Shown: positions 10,057 to 19,051 of the stretch, piece by piece
Layout of the letters: each line of letters begins with the position of its first letter
How positions within the stretch are numbered: position 1 is the stretch's first letter
DNA from: Lingula anatina
Lineage: Eukaryota > Brachiopoda > Lingulata > Lingulida > Lingulidae
DNA: 20,467 nt
NCBI RefSeq assembly: GCF_001039355.2
Contig: NW_019773659.1
Coordinates: 655,017-675,483, forward strand
Direction of reading: 5' to 3'
Position numbers and translations under genes: made by a program
The notes under the pieces: generated by a model
Databases searched by the model: none
Told to the model about the DNA's origin: nothing
Seen by the model: the letters and a program-made list of their open reading frames with translations, nothing else

Positions 10057-10191
10057 ATAATCGCTGCTTACATGTACCTTGTTCCTTTACTGGTTGCAGC
10101 CTGTGTAACGGCTTTTGTCATTGAAGGATCGCAAGCTGTGTTACATGTATGACGAAATAGTCTCGATAGCAATTTGTTATGACTGCTCCAG
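10057..10191 (+). pseudogene. decayed copy of the Diedel-like signal-peptide exon
   Basis: This aligns end to end with 7305-7430. The acceptor TTTAG|ATAATCGCTGC matches TTTCAG|ATAATGGCTGG. A hydrophobic leader follows (VPLLVAACVTAF), then an -E-x-S-x-A-V- cleavage region like the intact gene's, and finally a C-x-D-C end. It is broken in three places. The ATG is now ATC, with an in-frame ATG 12 nt on. A 1-nt loss at the first mature Cys codon puts a TGA in the leader frame. The donor reads CAG|GATAAG instead of CAG|GTAAG. No copies of exons 2 or 3 were seen downstream. This indicates a local duplication followed by decay; a sequencing error could explain the frameshift but not all three lesions. 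Confidence 0.65.
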
Positions 10192-11175
10192 GATAAGACA
10201 TATAACATATAACATACAAATGTATTTTGAAATGAGCAAACTAAATTTATTTTGTAAGTGAAGATTGGCAAAATGAAAGAAAAAAAGGCAATATTCTTGA
10301 AAACGTTGTTAACTGAATGAATATGCAAACAGGTAAAGATTATACAGGTAAAGGTAGGTGTTGATAATGGACACACAGACACAACAAATGAATAAATAAA
10401 AAGGCCTATATGTAAATAAAAATGAAAATGGATTTTGAAAATTAAATTAAAAATTCGGTGAAATAAATAAAAATTAAAAGTTAACATCTGTGGCGCCACA
10501 GTGACGAACTCATGTTGAGCAATATGTGCACAATTTCTACTTGTCAAATATTATCATCTATTTTATCCTATAATGCACTGCAAAATAAAGATAAATGAAC
10601 AGTGATGAATTAAAGATTGCAAATATTTCAAGGATAAATCCCAGAATACCCTTTAAATATGTGTCTACATGGATCCATGGCCGTGTTGTAGCCTATATAT
10701 AAAGCTTTATCAAAAAAGAAAAAAAAAAAACGTGTATGCGAGGGACTTTGCACTTTGTAGGCCCTAACCATGTTTTGCATTGACACTCGATGCCTTGTGT
10801 TGTGCCCGTTCAATCCTATGTTCTTTATTACTGCATATTCATATACCTGCACAAGTAGCAGTAGCCCCCAGTAAGAAGGGCAAAAACTTTGAATGGCACT
10901 GTCCTTTCTTGACAGGAAAACATGGTTTGTTATTGTTACTCGGAATAGCTGTCTGGTGTGTTATTTATAGAAACTGCATCGTAGCAGGCACGCTAGGAAT
11001 AACTAATTTGAAAAATGAAACACTTCAGTTTGGAATATTATGTTTAAATAATGAGAAAATATTTGGTTCATAATATGGTCTACCATGGTTAACCGATGTT
11101 TTTGTAAGATTCACGCCGTTCAGCTAAATGATCATCAGCTGATCAATTAGCGAATATGTGATTTTTGACCGAACA
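10192..11175. other. AT-rich spacer
   Basis: The longest minus-strand frame in this area (10547-10068) is antisense to the decayed exon and to A-rich DNA. Its residues are dominated by Phe, Ile, His and Thr, as A-rich antisense would give. GTAGGCCCTA and AAGGCCTATA words occur. I see no gene. Confidence 0.45.
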
Positions 11176-11176
11176 A

Positions 11177-11216
11177 CTCACCTGAGCCGCCATCTTGTAT
11201 TTCTTCACTACATATA
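11177..11216 (+). promoter_or_regulatory. candidate U6-type promoter elements
   Basis: TACATATAG near 11209-11216 lies about 30 nt before the inferred RNA start, where animal U6 genes carry a TATA box. CTCACCTGAG at 11177-11186 lies about 60 nt before it, at the usual place of the proximal sequence element, and shares its CTCACC core with the vertebrate element. A GCCGCCATCTTG motif (YY1-like) overlaps. PSE sequences differ between phyla, so this is tentative. Confidence 0.35.
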
Positions 11217-11239
11217 GACAGAGAACAGTACGAGGAGGT

Positions 11240-11256
11240 GTCCTCACTACGGTGGG

Positions 11257-11296
<40 letters not shown>

Positions 11297-11347
11297 GGCC
11301 CCTGGCGCAAGGATGACACGCACATTCGTGAAGCGTTCCATATTTTT
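11240..11347 (+). ncRNA. U6: U6 spliceosomal snRNA (variant 5' stem-loop)
   Basis: U6 forms the catalytic core of the major spliceosome with U2. The hallmarks are intact: CATATACTAAAATTGGAACG, the ACAGAGA box, the AGC triad in GATTAGCATGG, CGCAAGGATGACACGC, GAAGCGTTCC and a TTTTT terminator at 11343-11347. Length is 108 nt, close to the usual 106-107. The 5' stem-loop departs from the standard sequence but still folds: G1-C19, U2-A18, C3-G17, C4-G16, bulged U5, C6-G15, A7-U14, C8-G13, closed by UACG. There is one extra G (CCCCTGGCGC) and the loop base change CACATT. Start inferred from homology. It could be a functional variant or a recent copy. Confidence 0.8.
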
Positions 11348-11440
11348 ATCTAAAGGTTAACAGAAATGATAAGTGTATCAAATATTTACCTACCAATAAA
11401 AGTTTATAACCCAAAAACCTTATAAAATATCTTCAAAAAG
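11348..11440 (+). repeat. 3' flank shared by the two U6 units
   Basis: Beyond the T5 terminator, AAGGTTAACA, GTGTAT, CTACCA and TATAACCC recur in the same order at 19160-19245. The copied segment therefore extends about 90 bp past the RNA. This indicates DNA-level duplication rather than insertion of a reverse transcript, which would end at the RNA 3' end. Confidence 0.65.
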
Positions 11441-11470
11441 TTTTTTTTTAATTTTTATTTTACTTTAATC

Positions 11471-11471
<1 letters not shown>

Positions 11472-11505
<34 letters not shown>

Positions 11506-11516
11506 CATTATTATTA
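11472..11516. repeat. (TTA)n microsatellite
   Basis: About 15 TTA units with one interruption (TCA). Confidence 0.9.
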
Positions 11517-11640
11517 ATTTATTTCTTTCGCAAACACGTTCCATTGAGACGCAAGGCAGTCCCTTAATGTTTTTTCGTGCCATCCTTGACAATACTGTCA
11601 CCTGGGTCTATACCACAAGCCGGATTAGGCACAGAAATGA

Positions 11641-11933
11641 TGTAAGGTTCGATTTTATATTCACAGATCGAGAAGAAGTAAACAACAAGAGTCGTAGATT
11701 TCCAAACAGCTTTATTCCCACTGCCTAAATTAGTTCTTAGGTCCTAAGTTATAAGTGCTCACTCCACCCACCACCAGTCCAATTTATATTCAGCTCTACC
11801 TTACGTGTCTTATTGAAATATTATATCTATAAACTTAACATATAATCAAGTCTCACTAGAGAGGTGTCACAAGAGGCGCGCGACATCTTATGGGGCGTGG
11901 CACATGCTAAGGGGCGCCTCCGCGTCCCTTACA
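11641..11933 (-). mobile_element. solo LTR, probably Ty3/mdg4-type
   Basis: The 293-bp element starts TGTAAGG and ends CCTTACA, so it has 7-bp inverted ends with TG...CA. It is flanked by a 4-bp direct repeat, ATGA, at 11637-11640 and 11934-11937. Read on the minus strand it has LTR anatomy: a GC-rich U3 start, a TATAAAT box near 11788, AATAAA at 11716-11711 about 70 nt further on, and then a short R/U5. No primer-binding site or internal domain adjoins it, so the second LTR and coding region were lost by recombination. The superfamily is inferred from target-repeat length and layout only. Confidence 0.75.
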
Positions 11934-11937
11934 ATGA

Positions 11938-13157
11938 TACGCGGAAAAAGGGCTACAAATTTTGGCATATAGAGAGATTTTGATGTCAGCATTTCGTGGC
12001 TGCTACTCCTCTTCATATGCACCGATTGACCTCAATCTCACATGAAAGGAAACCCCAAAGTGTAAGTATTCACCATTTGTTAAGAAATTATACATATTAA
12101 GTATAAATGTCCCAAATTTCTCCTAATTAGGATAAGCTTAGTTTAAACTAGGGCTAGAAATATGACATTAAGTTTTCAACATACTTAATGCAAAAATCCA
12201 AAGATTCCACGGTTCGTTTTCTCAGACAAGAGGACCATACTGTCCATCAAAGTGCGTTGTGAAAAAGTGAAAACTGATGTTAAAGGTATCTTCGCGAATT
12301 CTTCTTTTCTAAGTCCCTGATGACAAGAAGTTTTCTAAATCTTAAGCGACAAAAAGTGATAAATCGAACTTTTTATGTAAATTATGGGAAAACGCACGCC
12401 TGGCAAATATGGAGAAAATGTATGTATTTAGTAAAGAAGGTGTCAGCTGCATATGTTTCTTCAACCAATTTTTTTTTAAATAACGACCTTTTTGGATAAT
12501 ATTTGCAAGTTTTTAATAATAACAAAAATTAGAATGCAATCGAGGGTCATTACGAGATGCACGTTTTACTGACACATTTTGTCCTCGACCTCAAGTGTAT
12601 TTTTACACAATGCCAGGTAATGAAGGTTTTATAAATTACTTTCTAAGAGAATCGAGCTTTGTCGTATTTCCTGTAAAACATAGAACTGTGCTCTGCCACC
12701 TTAACGTTTACCTAATTGTGGATTTAACTCAATTGAAGATTTTAATAATGGCTAAAACATTACATAAACATCAATCAACTAAAAGTTATGGCCGGTGCAA
12801 CAAAAACAAATATAAAAAATAAATTTTTCAGTGAAGAGGAATTGTATTTAAACAGATAACCTTTCTGAAATAATACCTAAACTAAGCATTTCATGCAGTT
12901 CAACATTTTACTTAAAAGCCGAAGTGCCTTTCAACAAAAAGCGGCAGAACCAGGACATTTCTATATCATTTAAGGTAAAACTCAATGTCAAATATCATTC
13001 CATTTACAGATACGAGTTTAAAAAAATAACAAAGGTTATTGGAGGCCTAAAAATAACAACTTCGCTCTAGGCAAAAATATTATGAAGTCAACAATTTCAA
13101 ATATGTGTTCTGGAGTTTCAACAAAGCAATCCTCGTGCACTTGCATTTGCCATATCT
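11938..13157. other. 3' flank of the transporter gene, repeat-like
   Basis: No exon is supported. TGATGTCAGCATTTCGTGGC and neighbouring text near 11990 look like dispersed repeat DNA, and a 57-bp segment near 12150 recurs at 18965. The transporter's 3' UTR should occupy the end nearest 13157; I could not place its poly(A) signal with confidence. Confidence 0.4.
12150..12206 (+). repeat. dispersed repeat, copy 1
   Basis: GGGCTAGAAATATGACATTA followed by TTTTCAAC and ATGCAAAAATCCAAAGATT matches 18965-19026 with a few gaps. The second copy lies just before the second U6 unit. Confidence 0.55.
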
Positions 13158-16100
13158 TCAAAGCCCAGTTTCTGTGGTGATATTTGCGCTGCCATGGTAA
13201 CAACATCGCCCCTGGAGCTCACGTATCCATGGCAACAATAAAAGAATTCCACCGGCAACGAATAAAAGAGATCCGGTGATATAAAAGGTGACATCATAGG
13301 AGCCGAATAAATCATACAAACTACCTGAAATAAAAATGTCATTAATTATTTTAGATACATTTCTTCTAAAACAAATGTATTTAAATGCCTGGCGTGACAA
13401 AATCAGGTATGATGTAGAAAATAAAATTGGATAGATTTTCAACATACATAATGACTGTATTTATCTTCTTTATTGTTATTATTATTACCCCCGACAAGGA
13501 AGTTACACAGTGTATGTTTTTGGTGCTGTTACTGTAGTGTGTTTGTTTGTTTGCTTGTTTGACTGTATTCAGCCTCGTGCAAAATAAGTCACGAACGGAT
13601 TTTGATAACGTTTTCACGATAGGCCACAAATTGACCAAGGAGTACGTCTTTAGTCTGTTTTGTAATTTAAATATATATTTAGATATATATCTTTCTCGAA
13701 AGTGTTTCTAAGCACATGCATTGTCAATTGTCTGTAATTTCTTACAGGTGAAGTCCTTGGAGGTTTGTGCTCTCCGAGTGTGTGTGTGTGTGTGTGTTTT
13801 TTTTTTCTTTTTCTTTCTTTTTTTTTTTTTTGTTATCATTATAATTAATTTATTATTTTGTCAAACAATATATATATATATATTTATTATTTTGTCAAAC
13901 AATATATATATATATACTTAACCATTTCTACTATGAACATATGCCTTGCAAAGCAAAAAAGGATAAGTCAATTCTCTCTATCCTATTTCGCTACATACCT
14001 CCAGCAGATAACAAGAGGGAACCCAAACCTTTGGCTAGCATGGTAAGTCCAAATGCAGGTCCAAGTTTCTCGATGCCGACTAGATCTCTCAGAACAACAG
14101 CAGTCAGGGAGATAATGGTGCCTGTAAGAAGAACAGATTTTTTTACTTGTGTGGTGTGTAGGAGGTTTATGTTGATACATTTTATCAAGAAAAAAATGTA
14201 CTTTTATTGTGCGTTTGTCCGCTTACTACTAGCGTTGATCGGAGTGTTTACAAATTGCAGATTGTCTTTTCTTTGTCAAACATACCATCAAGCGAAGAAG
14301 ATGATATTATGCTGGGAAGATATGATAAAATAAAATATGACTGAGATGTAGAGAGAGAGAAAGACTGTGTATCCGGTATGTTAGACACCAATGAGTTATG
14401 CAAATGAAAGCAGAATATTATAGATGGATTTCCTGGTTTTATTTTTGCTGTTACATTTTTTAATGTACACCAATATACAAACGCAACGTCGCCCTATAGT
14501 TATATAGAAATTCAAATGCAATAAGAAATACCTCGTGTGTCCATGTATACATGTACTTGCATGTAGTAGTGATTTGTGTGAAAAATACAACTTCTATACT
14601 TTTGTTAGTTGTCTATAACCATGCTTTTACACAATATAAGTAAGAATGAATAAAAAATATCATCTTAAATCCACTCACCAAATGATAACCCGTAAAACGT
14701 GCACACTGTTGCAATCACGCCGTACTCCTTCATAAACGGCAGTATGGCAACCATAACCCCTGCAATCATAACACTGGTCCCAAGCATATATCGCCTGTTA
14801 GCGCACCGAAAGTCTGCAATTACACCCATCACGACTCGACTCACCGTGCTAGTAATGCCTACGATGGAGACCAAGAACGCCGCGTTATTTACTTCTATCC
14901 CCATACCTACAGCTATATCTGGTATATACGTGCGTAACACTACGAACCCTATCTGGATGATTAAATGACACAATAGCCACACGACAACATCAGCTCTTCG
15001 TAGTAGGGAGATATGGAACATGTTTTTGGAACACTTTCTCGTTTTGTCAGTGAAGGATAAGGTTGGCTCTTTCTCAATCCCCTCGTTGAATTTTAATTCC
15101 GGCGGAAAAAGCAAAATGCTGAAGCCAACTCCTGAAAGAGACGCCCCTGCCAGAACAAGAAGAGCGTATCTCCAAGAAATGGTTTTAATCAGAATTTCTA
15201 TACAGGGTGCCATAGCAAATATCCCAACGCCTGATCCGCACACTGCAACTCCCATGGCTAAACTTTTCCTCTTGTTAAAATGATCCTGAACGGAGACAAT
15301 GCCTGGAAACCACATCAGTGCCAATCCGAGACCAGACATGACCCCGTATGTTAGAATAAGGAACGGCAAATTCGATGCTAATGAACTCACGCCAAACCCC
15401 GTCGCAGCGAGAACAGATCCAATGACTCCAACAGCCCGGTGTCCAATTTTGTCAGATAGGGCGCTTGCTATTGGACCTTAAATGTTTATTCGAAATATCT
15501 TATCCCCTTTGATTTGTTTAATAAAATGTCATATATTATGGTTTGAACTAACTCTATAATTAGAGAGCGCACTTATTCAAAGTATTCATTTTATATCAAC
15601 ATGAATCATCGACAATGTACAACTTTAGTGATTTTGAGATCAAATCTGTAAATTTGAATGGTTTCAGCGCATGCGTAAAATATACCGTACCCATACCCCA
15701 GGTCACAGCTACTTGAATGGAGCCAACCCAAGACGTCGCTGACTTGCTTTCTTCAAACTCATTTAGCAGGGTGATGTAAAACACACCGAAAGAATTCAAA
15801 ATCCCGCCCACAATAAAGTGAATAAAGAAGGACGCCAAGACTACCAGCCAATCGATGCAGCGGTCGGTTTGAACTCTGGGACTCCTTTCAATCGACGCTC
15901 GCTTTGAGTCTGGAAAGCTCCACGAAGGCGACTCTAATGTCAGCTTGCTTTGTTTACCTGTACAAAAGCACAAAGTATTTTTCGCCAAGTGACCAAGTGA
16001 TTTGATTTCAAAGGAGGAAAGTTTAACGACTGAAGTCCTATTTAAAACACCCTAAAGTTGAGAGAAATACAACCGCGTGAGCACTAAGAACACTTTTTTT

Positions 16101-16506
16101 GCAAGAACAAGTCAAACTTAAATACTTAAAGCAGAAAACGTCTACCCAGACATTCAGTCAGACATTCAGTATAGGACCAATAGCGTTGTGACGACAAGAA
16201 CTGAGGGCGAATACTTCAGAAGCAAGTGCGTGATTCATTGAGTGAAACGCTTCTCAAACTGCACCAAAGTAATGTAACAGAAAAACCTATAAACTAGTCA
16301 AATAAATTACCTGAATAGCCATTTTCTTCTCCTGCGCCTCTCTCGCTTAATTCCTCAATATGTTTAGAACTAATTTCATTTTCATCACCATCAGAGTTGT
16401 CATCATGGGAGTGGCCGCCTACTGTATCGTTCTCAAATCCGTCATTGGTATACCAGTCTTGTTCTGCAGTTTTTAGTGCAGGGGTATTCGGCGATGAGTC
16501 GACCAT
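13158..16506 (-). CDS. monocarboxylate-transporter-like MFS protein (SLC16 family)
   Basis: Exons are 16506-16311, 15957-15691, 15476-14679, 14121-13999 and 13324-13158; the stop is at 13160-13158. The product is 516 residues, normal for the family. All introns are GT-AG and phase 1. The ATG (A at -3, G at +4) is the first after an in-frame TGA. Residues 1-95 are acidic and cytosolic. Twelve-helix MFS topology follows, with a short central loop (about residues 275-315). Recognisable blocks are NSFGVFYITLLNEF and SWVGSIQ (helices 1-2), HFNKRKSLAMGVAVCGSGVG (about 220-239, second signature), SRVVMGVIADF (helix 8) and GSLYDLFGSYDVTFYITG (helices 11-12). Members carry monocarboxylates or related small organic molecules across the plasma membrane; the substrate here is unknown. 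The first signature, normally DG(G/S)WGW, reads DRCIDW (97-102). The C-terminal tail is short. Confidence 0.9.
13188..13236. promoter_or_regulatory. two X-box-like palindromes inside the last transporter exon
   Basis: GCTGCCATGGTAAC (13188-13201) and GTATCCATGGCAAC (13223-13236) each miss the RFX consensus by one base. They lie 21 bp apart within coding sequence. They may reflect exonised repeat DNA rather than regulation. Confidence 0.3.
13488..13650 (+). repeat. dispersed repeat with (GTTT)n core
   Basis: CCCCCGACAAGGAAGTTACA is followed by TGTTTGTTTGTTTGCTTGTT and then AAGTCACGAACGGATTTTGA. I recall this order (a 'tgaacggattttgatgaa' block after a GTTT tract) from repeats found in many invertebrate genomes. 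Boundaries are approximate and no coding is implied. Confidence 0.45.
13778..13832. repeat. (GT)n followed by T-rich tract
   Basis: About ten GT units run into a T-rich stretch with a few C interruptions. On the transporter's strand this is an A-rich stretch inside intron 4. Confidence 0.85.
13849..13916. repeat. perfect 34-bp tandem duplication
   Basis: Units 13849-13882 and 13883-13916 are identical: TTTATTATTTTGTCAAACAA followed by an (AT) run. Perfect identity points to a recent slippage or replication event. Confidence 0.9.
14122..14678 (-). other. transporter intron 3
   Basis: A 557-nt phase-1 intron (GTGAGT...TTCTTACAG on the minus strand). It holds no recognisable element beyond a short (GA) run near 14350. 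Confidence 0.8.
15958..16310 (-). other. transporter intron 1
   Basis: A 353-nt phase-1 intron (GTAATT...TTTGTACAG on the minus strand). GACATTCAGT occurs twice near 16148-16170. I see nothing else in it. Confidence 0.8.
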
Positions 16507-17351
16507 CTTAGCAGCTTCCAAAAATGAAGCAAAGTTGTTTACAGAATATAGAAAAAAACATCAAAAACATAAAAATGTCAAAACATGAATGGAATTCTAC
16601 TTAAAAAACAGAGAACAGGCGCATATATTTAAAAGGAAGTTTTCTTTGCCTTTAATCCCACTATATTTTAATGCATTGATAACGACAATGACGCTACTTC
16701 TTAAAGCACATTTTAGAAACATTAGGCAACATTATTTAGCCAAGCACCTACGTGTCGTTATGTTAGGCGGTTTTTTTAATTACTTGTTTCTCAAACAAGT
16801 TTTATTTTTGTCAGAGGTCAGAGGGGGGGGATAAAAAATATTTTTCAAAATAATGACTTTTTGGTCACTCATTTTCAAAACTTCATTAGACAATGGTAAA
16901 TACTGGTTTTAACACAGAATTTTTGGATACAAACAGCAATTCCTTTTCAGTGTTTTATTTGTCTGAATCATTGTTGAAAATTACAAAACAAAAAACACAG
17001 TTTGCCTTTCTATGCATTCATGATGGCAGTGCACAAAACAGTTTTTTGTCGATCATGATGCAATTTTATGTATGCTTTAATGATTAAGTGGAAAATCATC
17101 ACCAAATTTAAATCATCTACTTCATGTAATATGGCCATCCAGAAACAATATGGCTTTGTGCCCATGTGAGTTCCAAGTCCCACACTGAAAACACCGATAC
17201 ATGTATGTGAAAAATGACCATTTCACAAAAACAGCTTTACTTCCATAAAAAGAATCCAAACAGGCTATATTTCAGACCTTTGAATCTTTCAATAAATTTG
17301 AGAACCATCTTGTAAAAAGGCCTTCCTTAAATGGTCACTATAGCAGCTGCA
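16507..17351. other. 5' flank of the transporter gene
   Basis: On the minus strand, T-rich sequence with AG dinucleotides just before the ATG (TTTTTGGAAG, CTGCTAAG) could be an acceptor for a non-coding first exon further upstream. No TATA box or CpG-rich promoter is evident. The plus-strand frames at 16589-16834 and 16893-17087 have no domains. Confidence 0.4.
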
Positions 17352-17495
17352 CTAAGCTAGCCAGTCTCTCCCTGCATATGGGCTTCTATACCATAGCTCC
17401 TCTGTCAGTGTCTCTGCTATGCGTTTTCCAAGATTTTTGGCTTGTCCAGCCCGAAAAACAACATAAAGGTCTTCCACTACTTGCGAGACGGAATT
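17352..17495 (-). pseudogene. open segment, possibly a transposase HTH remnant
   Basis: Stop-to-stop frame of 47 codons without a Met start. It looks protein-like: mixed charged and hydrophobic residues in a helical pattern, including KNLGKRIAETLTEELW and SPYAGRDWLA. The AGRDWL ending resembles the CENP-B/jerky-type DNA-binding region of pogo-like transposases, where (A/P)G(R/K)DWL precedes a FxKRHP block. The frame stops (TAG) exactly where that block should begin. It could instead be an unrecognised exon of a minus-strand gene. Confidence in function is low. Confidence 0.3.
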
Positions 17496-18234
17496 TTACA
17501 TTGTCTGTCTTGCATTACTTGGGGATTCACTGAAAACTGAACAAAATTATTTCAGATAAGTTAACTGAGTTGGATATGTGCCTTCTGTTAGCTGCATAGG
17601 AATTGTACAATTCAAAAGACAGCAAACAATTGCTTAGCCAGATTGTTAAAAATACAAAAACCAGCAAGGGTAATATGGCCTGTTATGGAACTGTGGTCTT
17701 AATTTTTATTAAATCTAAATGGCAGCAACAACATAACTTATTTAATATAATTGAATAAACCGCCCTGTTATCAGGAAAAAGGTCTGCTCTGGGTCAAAAT
17801 TGATCTAGGTGCATGAAGGTTTTATGGTAAATGGTCCACTTTTTCAGAAAAAGAACCCTCTTTTGAAATTGCTGGCTACGGGCCTAGTTAACCTTAATAT
17901 CTATATACGCATTAAAAACTTGGTGGAAAACTTAACTGAACTATGAATTCATGTTGACAGGCTCATTTTCCAAAGCAAATGATAATTAACAGCTATTACC
18001 TGCCTTAATTTAATTAAAAAATGGCAAAGACACGTTGCTTCAGTATAGAAACATCTGCTGTTGTGAGCGAGCAATTAGCATTTAACATACGTTTTTGTGA
18101 AAGTGCAAAAACGGACATTTATTTACCAACATAACAATGCCTAAAATATATTCACCTTAAAAAACTATTACACTTTAGACTGATAAAACGAAAAAAAATA
18201 CTCACATCATTTCTGGAGACTTTCAGAAGTAGGC
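17496..18234. other. AT-rich spacer
   Basis: No exon or repeat could be supported on either strand. Confidence 0.4.
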
Positions 18235-18565
18235 CTACGCGAGTGCTGCATTAAAAATCCAATGCGCTCTGTATTTGGACGCTCTCGGAGACTTAAGTTG
18301 AGCCTGCCTCTTTAGGTGTTCACTGCCAACTGTTATCTGAATGCACTTAATGTCAATATCTACCACCGTAGTGACCGGCATTCTTACATTCAGTTCAGAA
18401 CCTATTTTTGCTCCCTGTTGAAACCTTCCACACGTGACAAGTGTTGCAGTTGATATTTTCATTTCTGACAAATAGCAGTCAATAAAATTGTCTAAAACGT
18501 CTGTAACACTGGCCGGACAGACATTTTTGCATAATATCTTTGATCCTTCCTTCACTATAACACTG
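18235..18565 (-). CDS. unidentified open segment, possible exon
   Basis: This minus-strand frame is open for about 106 codons from an in-frame TGA at 18570 to TAG at 18237-18235. The first ATG falls about 31 codons in (MKISTATLV...), so an ATG-initiated product would be only about 75 residues. CTGTTGTGTGACTCAG before 18565 could be an acceptor, and a good GTGAGT donor lies near 18207 but beyond the stop. The composition is not low complexity and includes four Cys. I recognise no domain. A YY1-like motif and a hairpin lie just upstream. It could be a first exon of an unknown gene, a 5'-UTR exon of the transporter, or chance. Confidence 0.2.
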
Positions 18566-18625
18566 AGTCACACAACAGTGGTCAATTTCCTGCTTAAGTA
18601 GAGACAGCTACTCGAGTATGCGTCT

Positions 18626-18638
18626 CCCGCCATGTTGC
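18626..18638 (-). promoter_or_regulatory. YY1-like motif
   Basis: On the minus strand this reads GCAACATGGCGGG, matching the AA(G/C)ATGGCGG core often found at animal promoters and 5' UTRs. It lies upstream of the minus-strand open segment ending at 18565. Related CCGCCAT words occur at 5351, 11187 and 19914. Confidence 0.3.
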
Positions 18639-18645
18639 ATTTTAA

Positions 18646-18668
18646 ATTTTACACATGCAGTGTAAAAT
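18646..18668. repeat. 9-bp perfect inverted repeat
   Basis: ATTTTACAC (18646-18654) and GTGTAAAAT (18660-18668) flank ATGCA. A second short pair, AGCCAA/TTGGCT, follows at 18672-18690. Confidence 0.85.
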
Positions 18669-18690
18669 ATCAGCCAAGCATCGATTGGCT

Positions 18691-18964
18691 TAAAAACCGT
18701 TAGCTGGGGGAAATGAATCAATCGTTTACTTTGGCTTAAATGCCCTTCGTTTTGAACTTGTTGGCAGTCATGTGACGCGGGAGTCCCGTGAAACTTGTGA
18801 GGTTTCGTGTTTCCGATATAATTCCCTGTTCTGATCGAACAGTACGATCAGTCGGACGTCGGGGAAAAAATACAAATAGTTTTGGTTTCAATTTTTATTT
18901 ACTTTGGCCATTTTGAGGTCGGCGGAGCTTGAGAAACAAGTTATTTTACAAATTCAGTCAAGCT
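18691..18964. other. spacer before the second U6 unit
   Basis: I see no gene. GC content is slightly raised near 18770-18860. Confidence 0.4.
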
Positions 18965-19026
18965 TGGGCTGGAAATAGGACATTACCTTTTCAACTGACT
19001 TAGCACAAAATGCAATCCAAATATTG
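18965..19026 (+). repeat. dispersed repeat, copy 2
   Basis: TGGGCTGGAAATAGGACATT and TTTTCAACTGACTTAG, then ATGCAATCCAAATATT, match 12150-12206. It ends about 26 bp before the second U6 unit, whereas copy 1 lies about 800 bp after the first. The repeat therefore moved or was shuffled independently of U6. Confidence 0.55.
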
Positions 19027-19051
19027 AACAGTTCGTACCAGACCTACGCAA

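Larger units (their letters stand above)
13325..13998 (-). other. transporter intron 4
   Basis: A 674-nt phase-1 intron (GTATGT...TTTCAG on the minus strand). It holds the dispersed repeat, the GT/T tract and the 34-bp duplication listed here. Confidence 0.8.

Noticed and set aside
10068-10547. 159-codon minus-strand open frame
   Set aside because: It is antisense to the decayed signal-peptide exon and to A-rich DNA. Composition is skewed to Phe/Ile/His/Thr, with no domain and no splice logic.
10628-11073. Short frames on both strands before the U6 unit
   Set aside because: Low complexity or a poly(Phe) run from an A tract; no motif, and no exon 2 or 3 copy of the Diedel-like gene was found there.
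13118-13342. Alternative minus-strand frame over the last transporter exon
   Set aside because: It is out of phase with the exon 4 donor. The accepted frame gives GSLYDLFGSYDVTFY, a typical SLC16 end.
14699-15481. Plus-strand open frames opposite the transporter's main exon
   Set aside because: They are shadows. The minus-strand reading gives clear MFS helices and family motifs.
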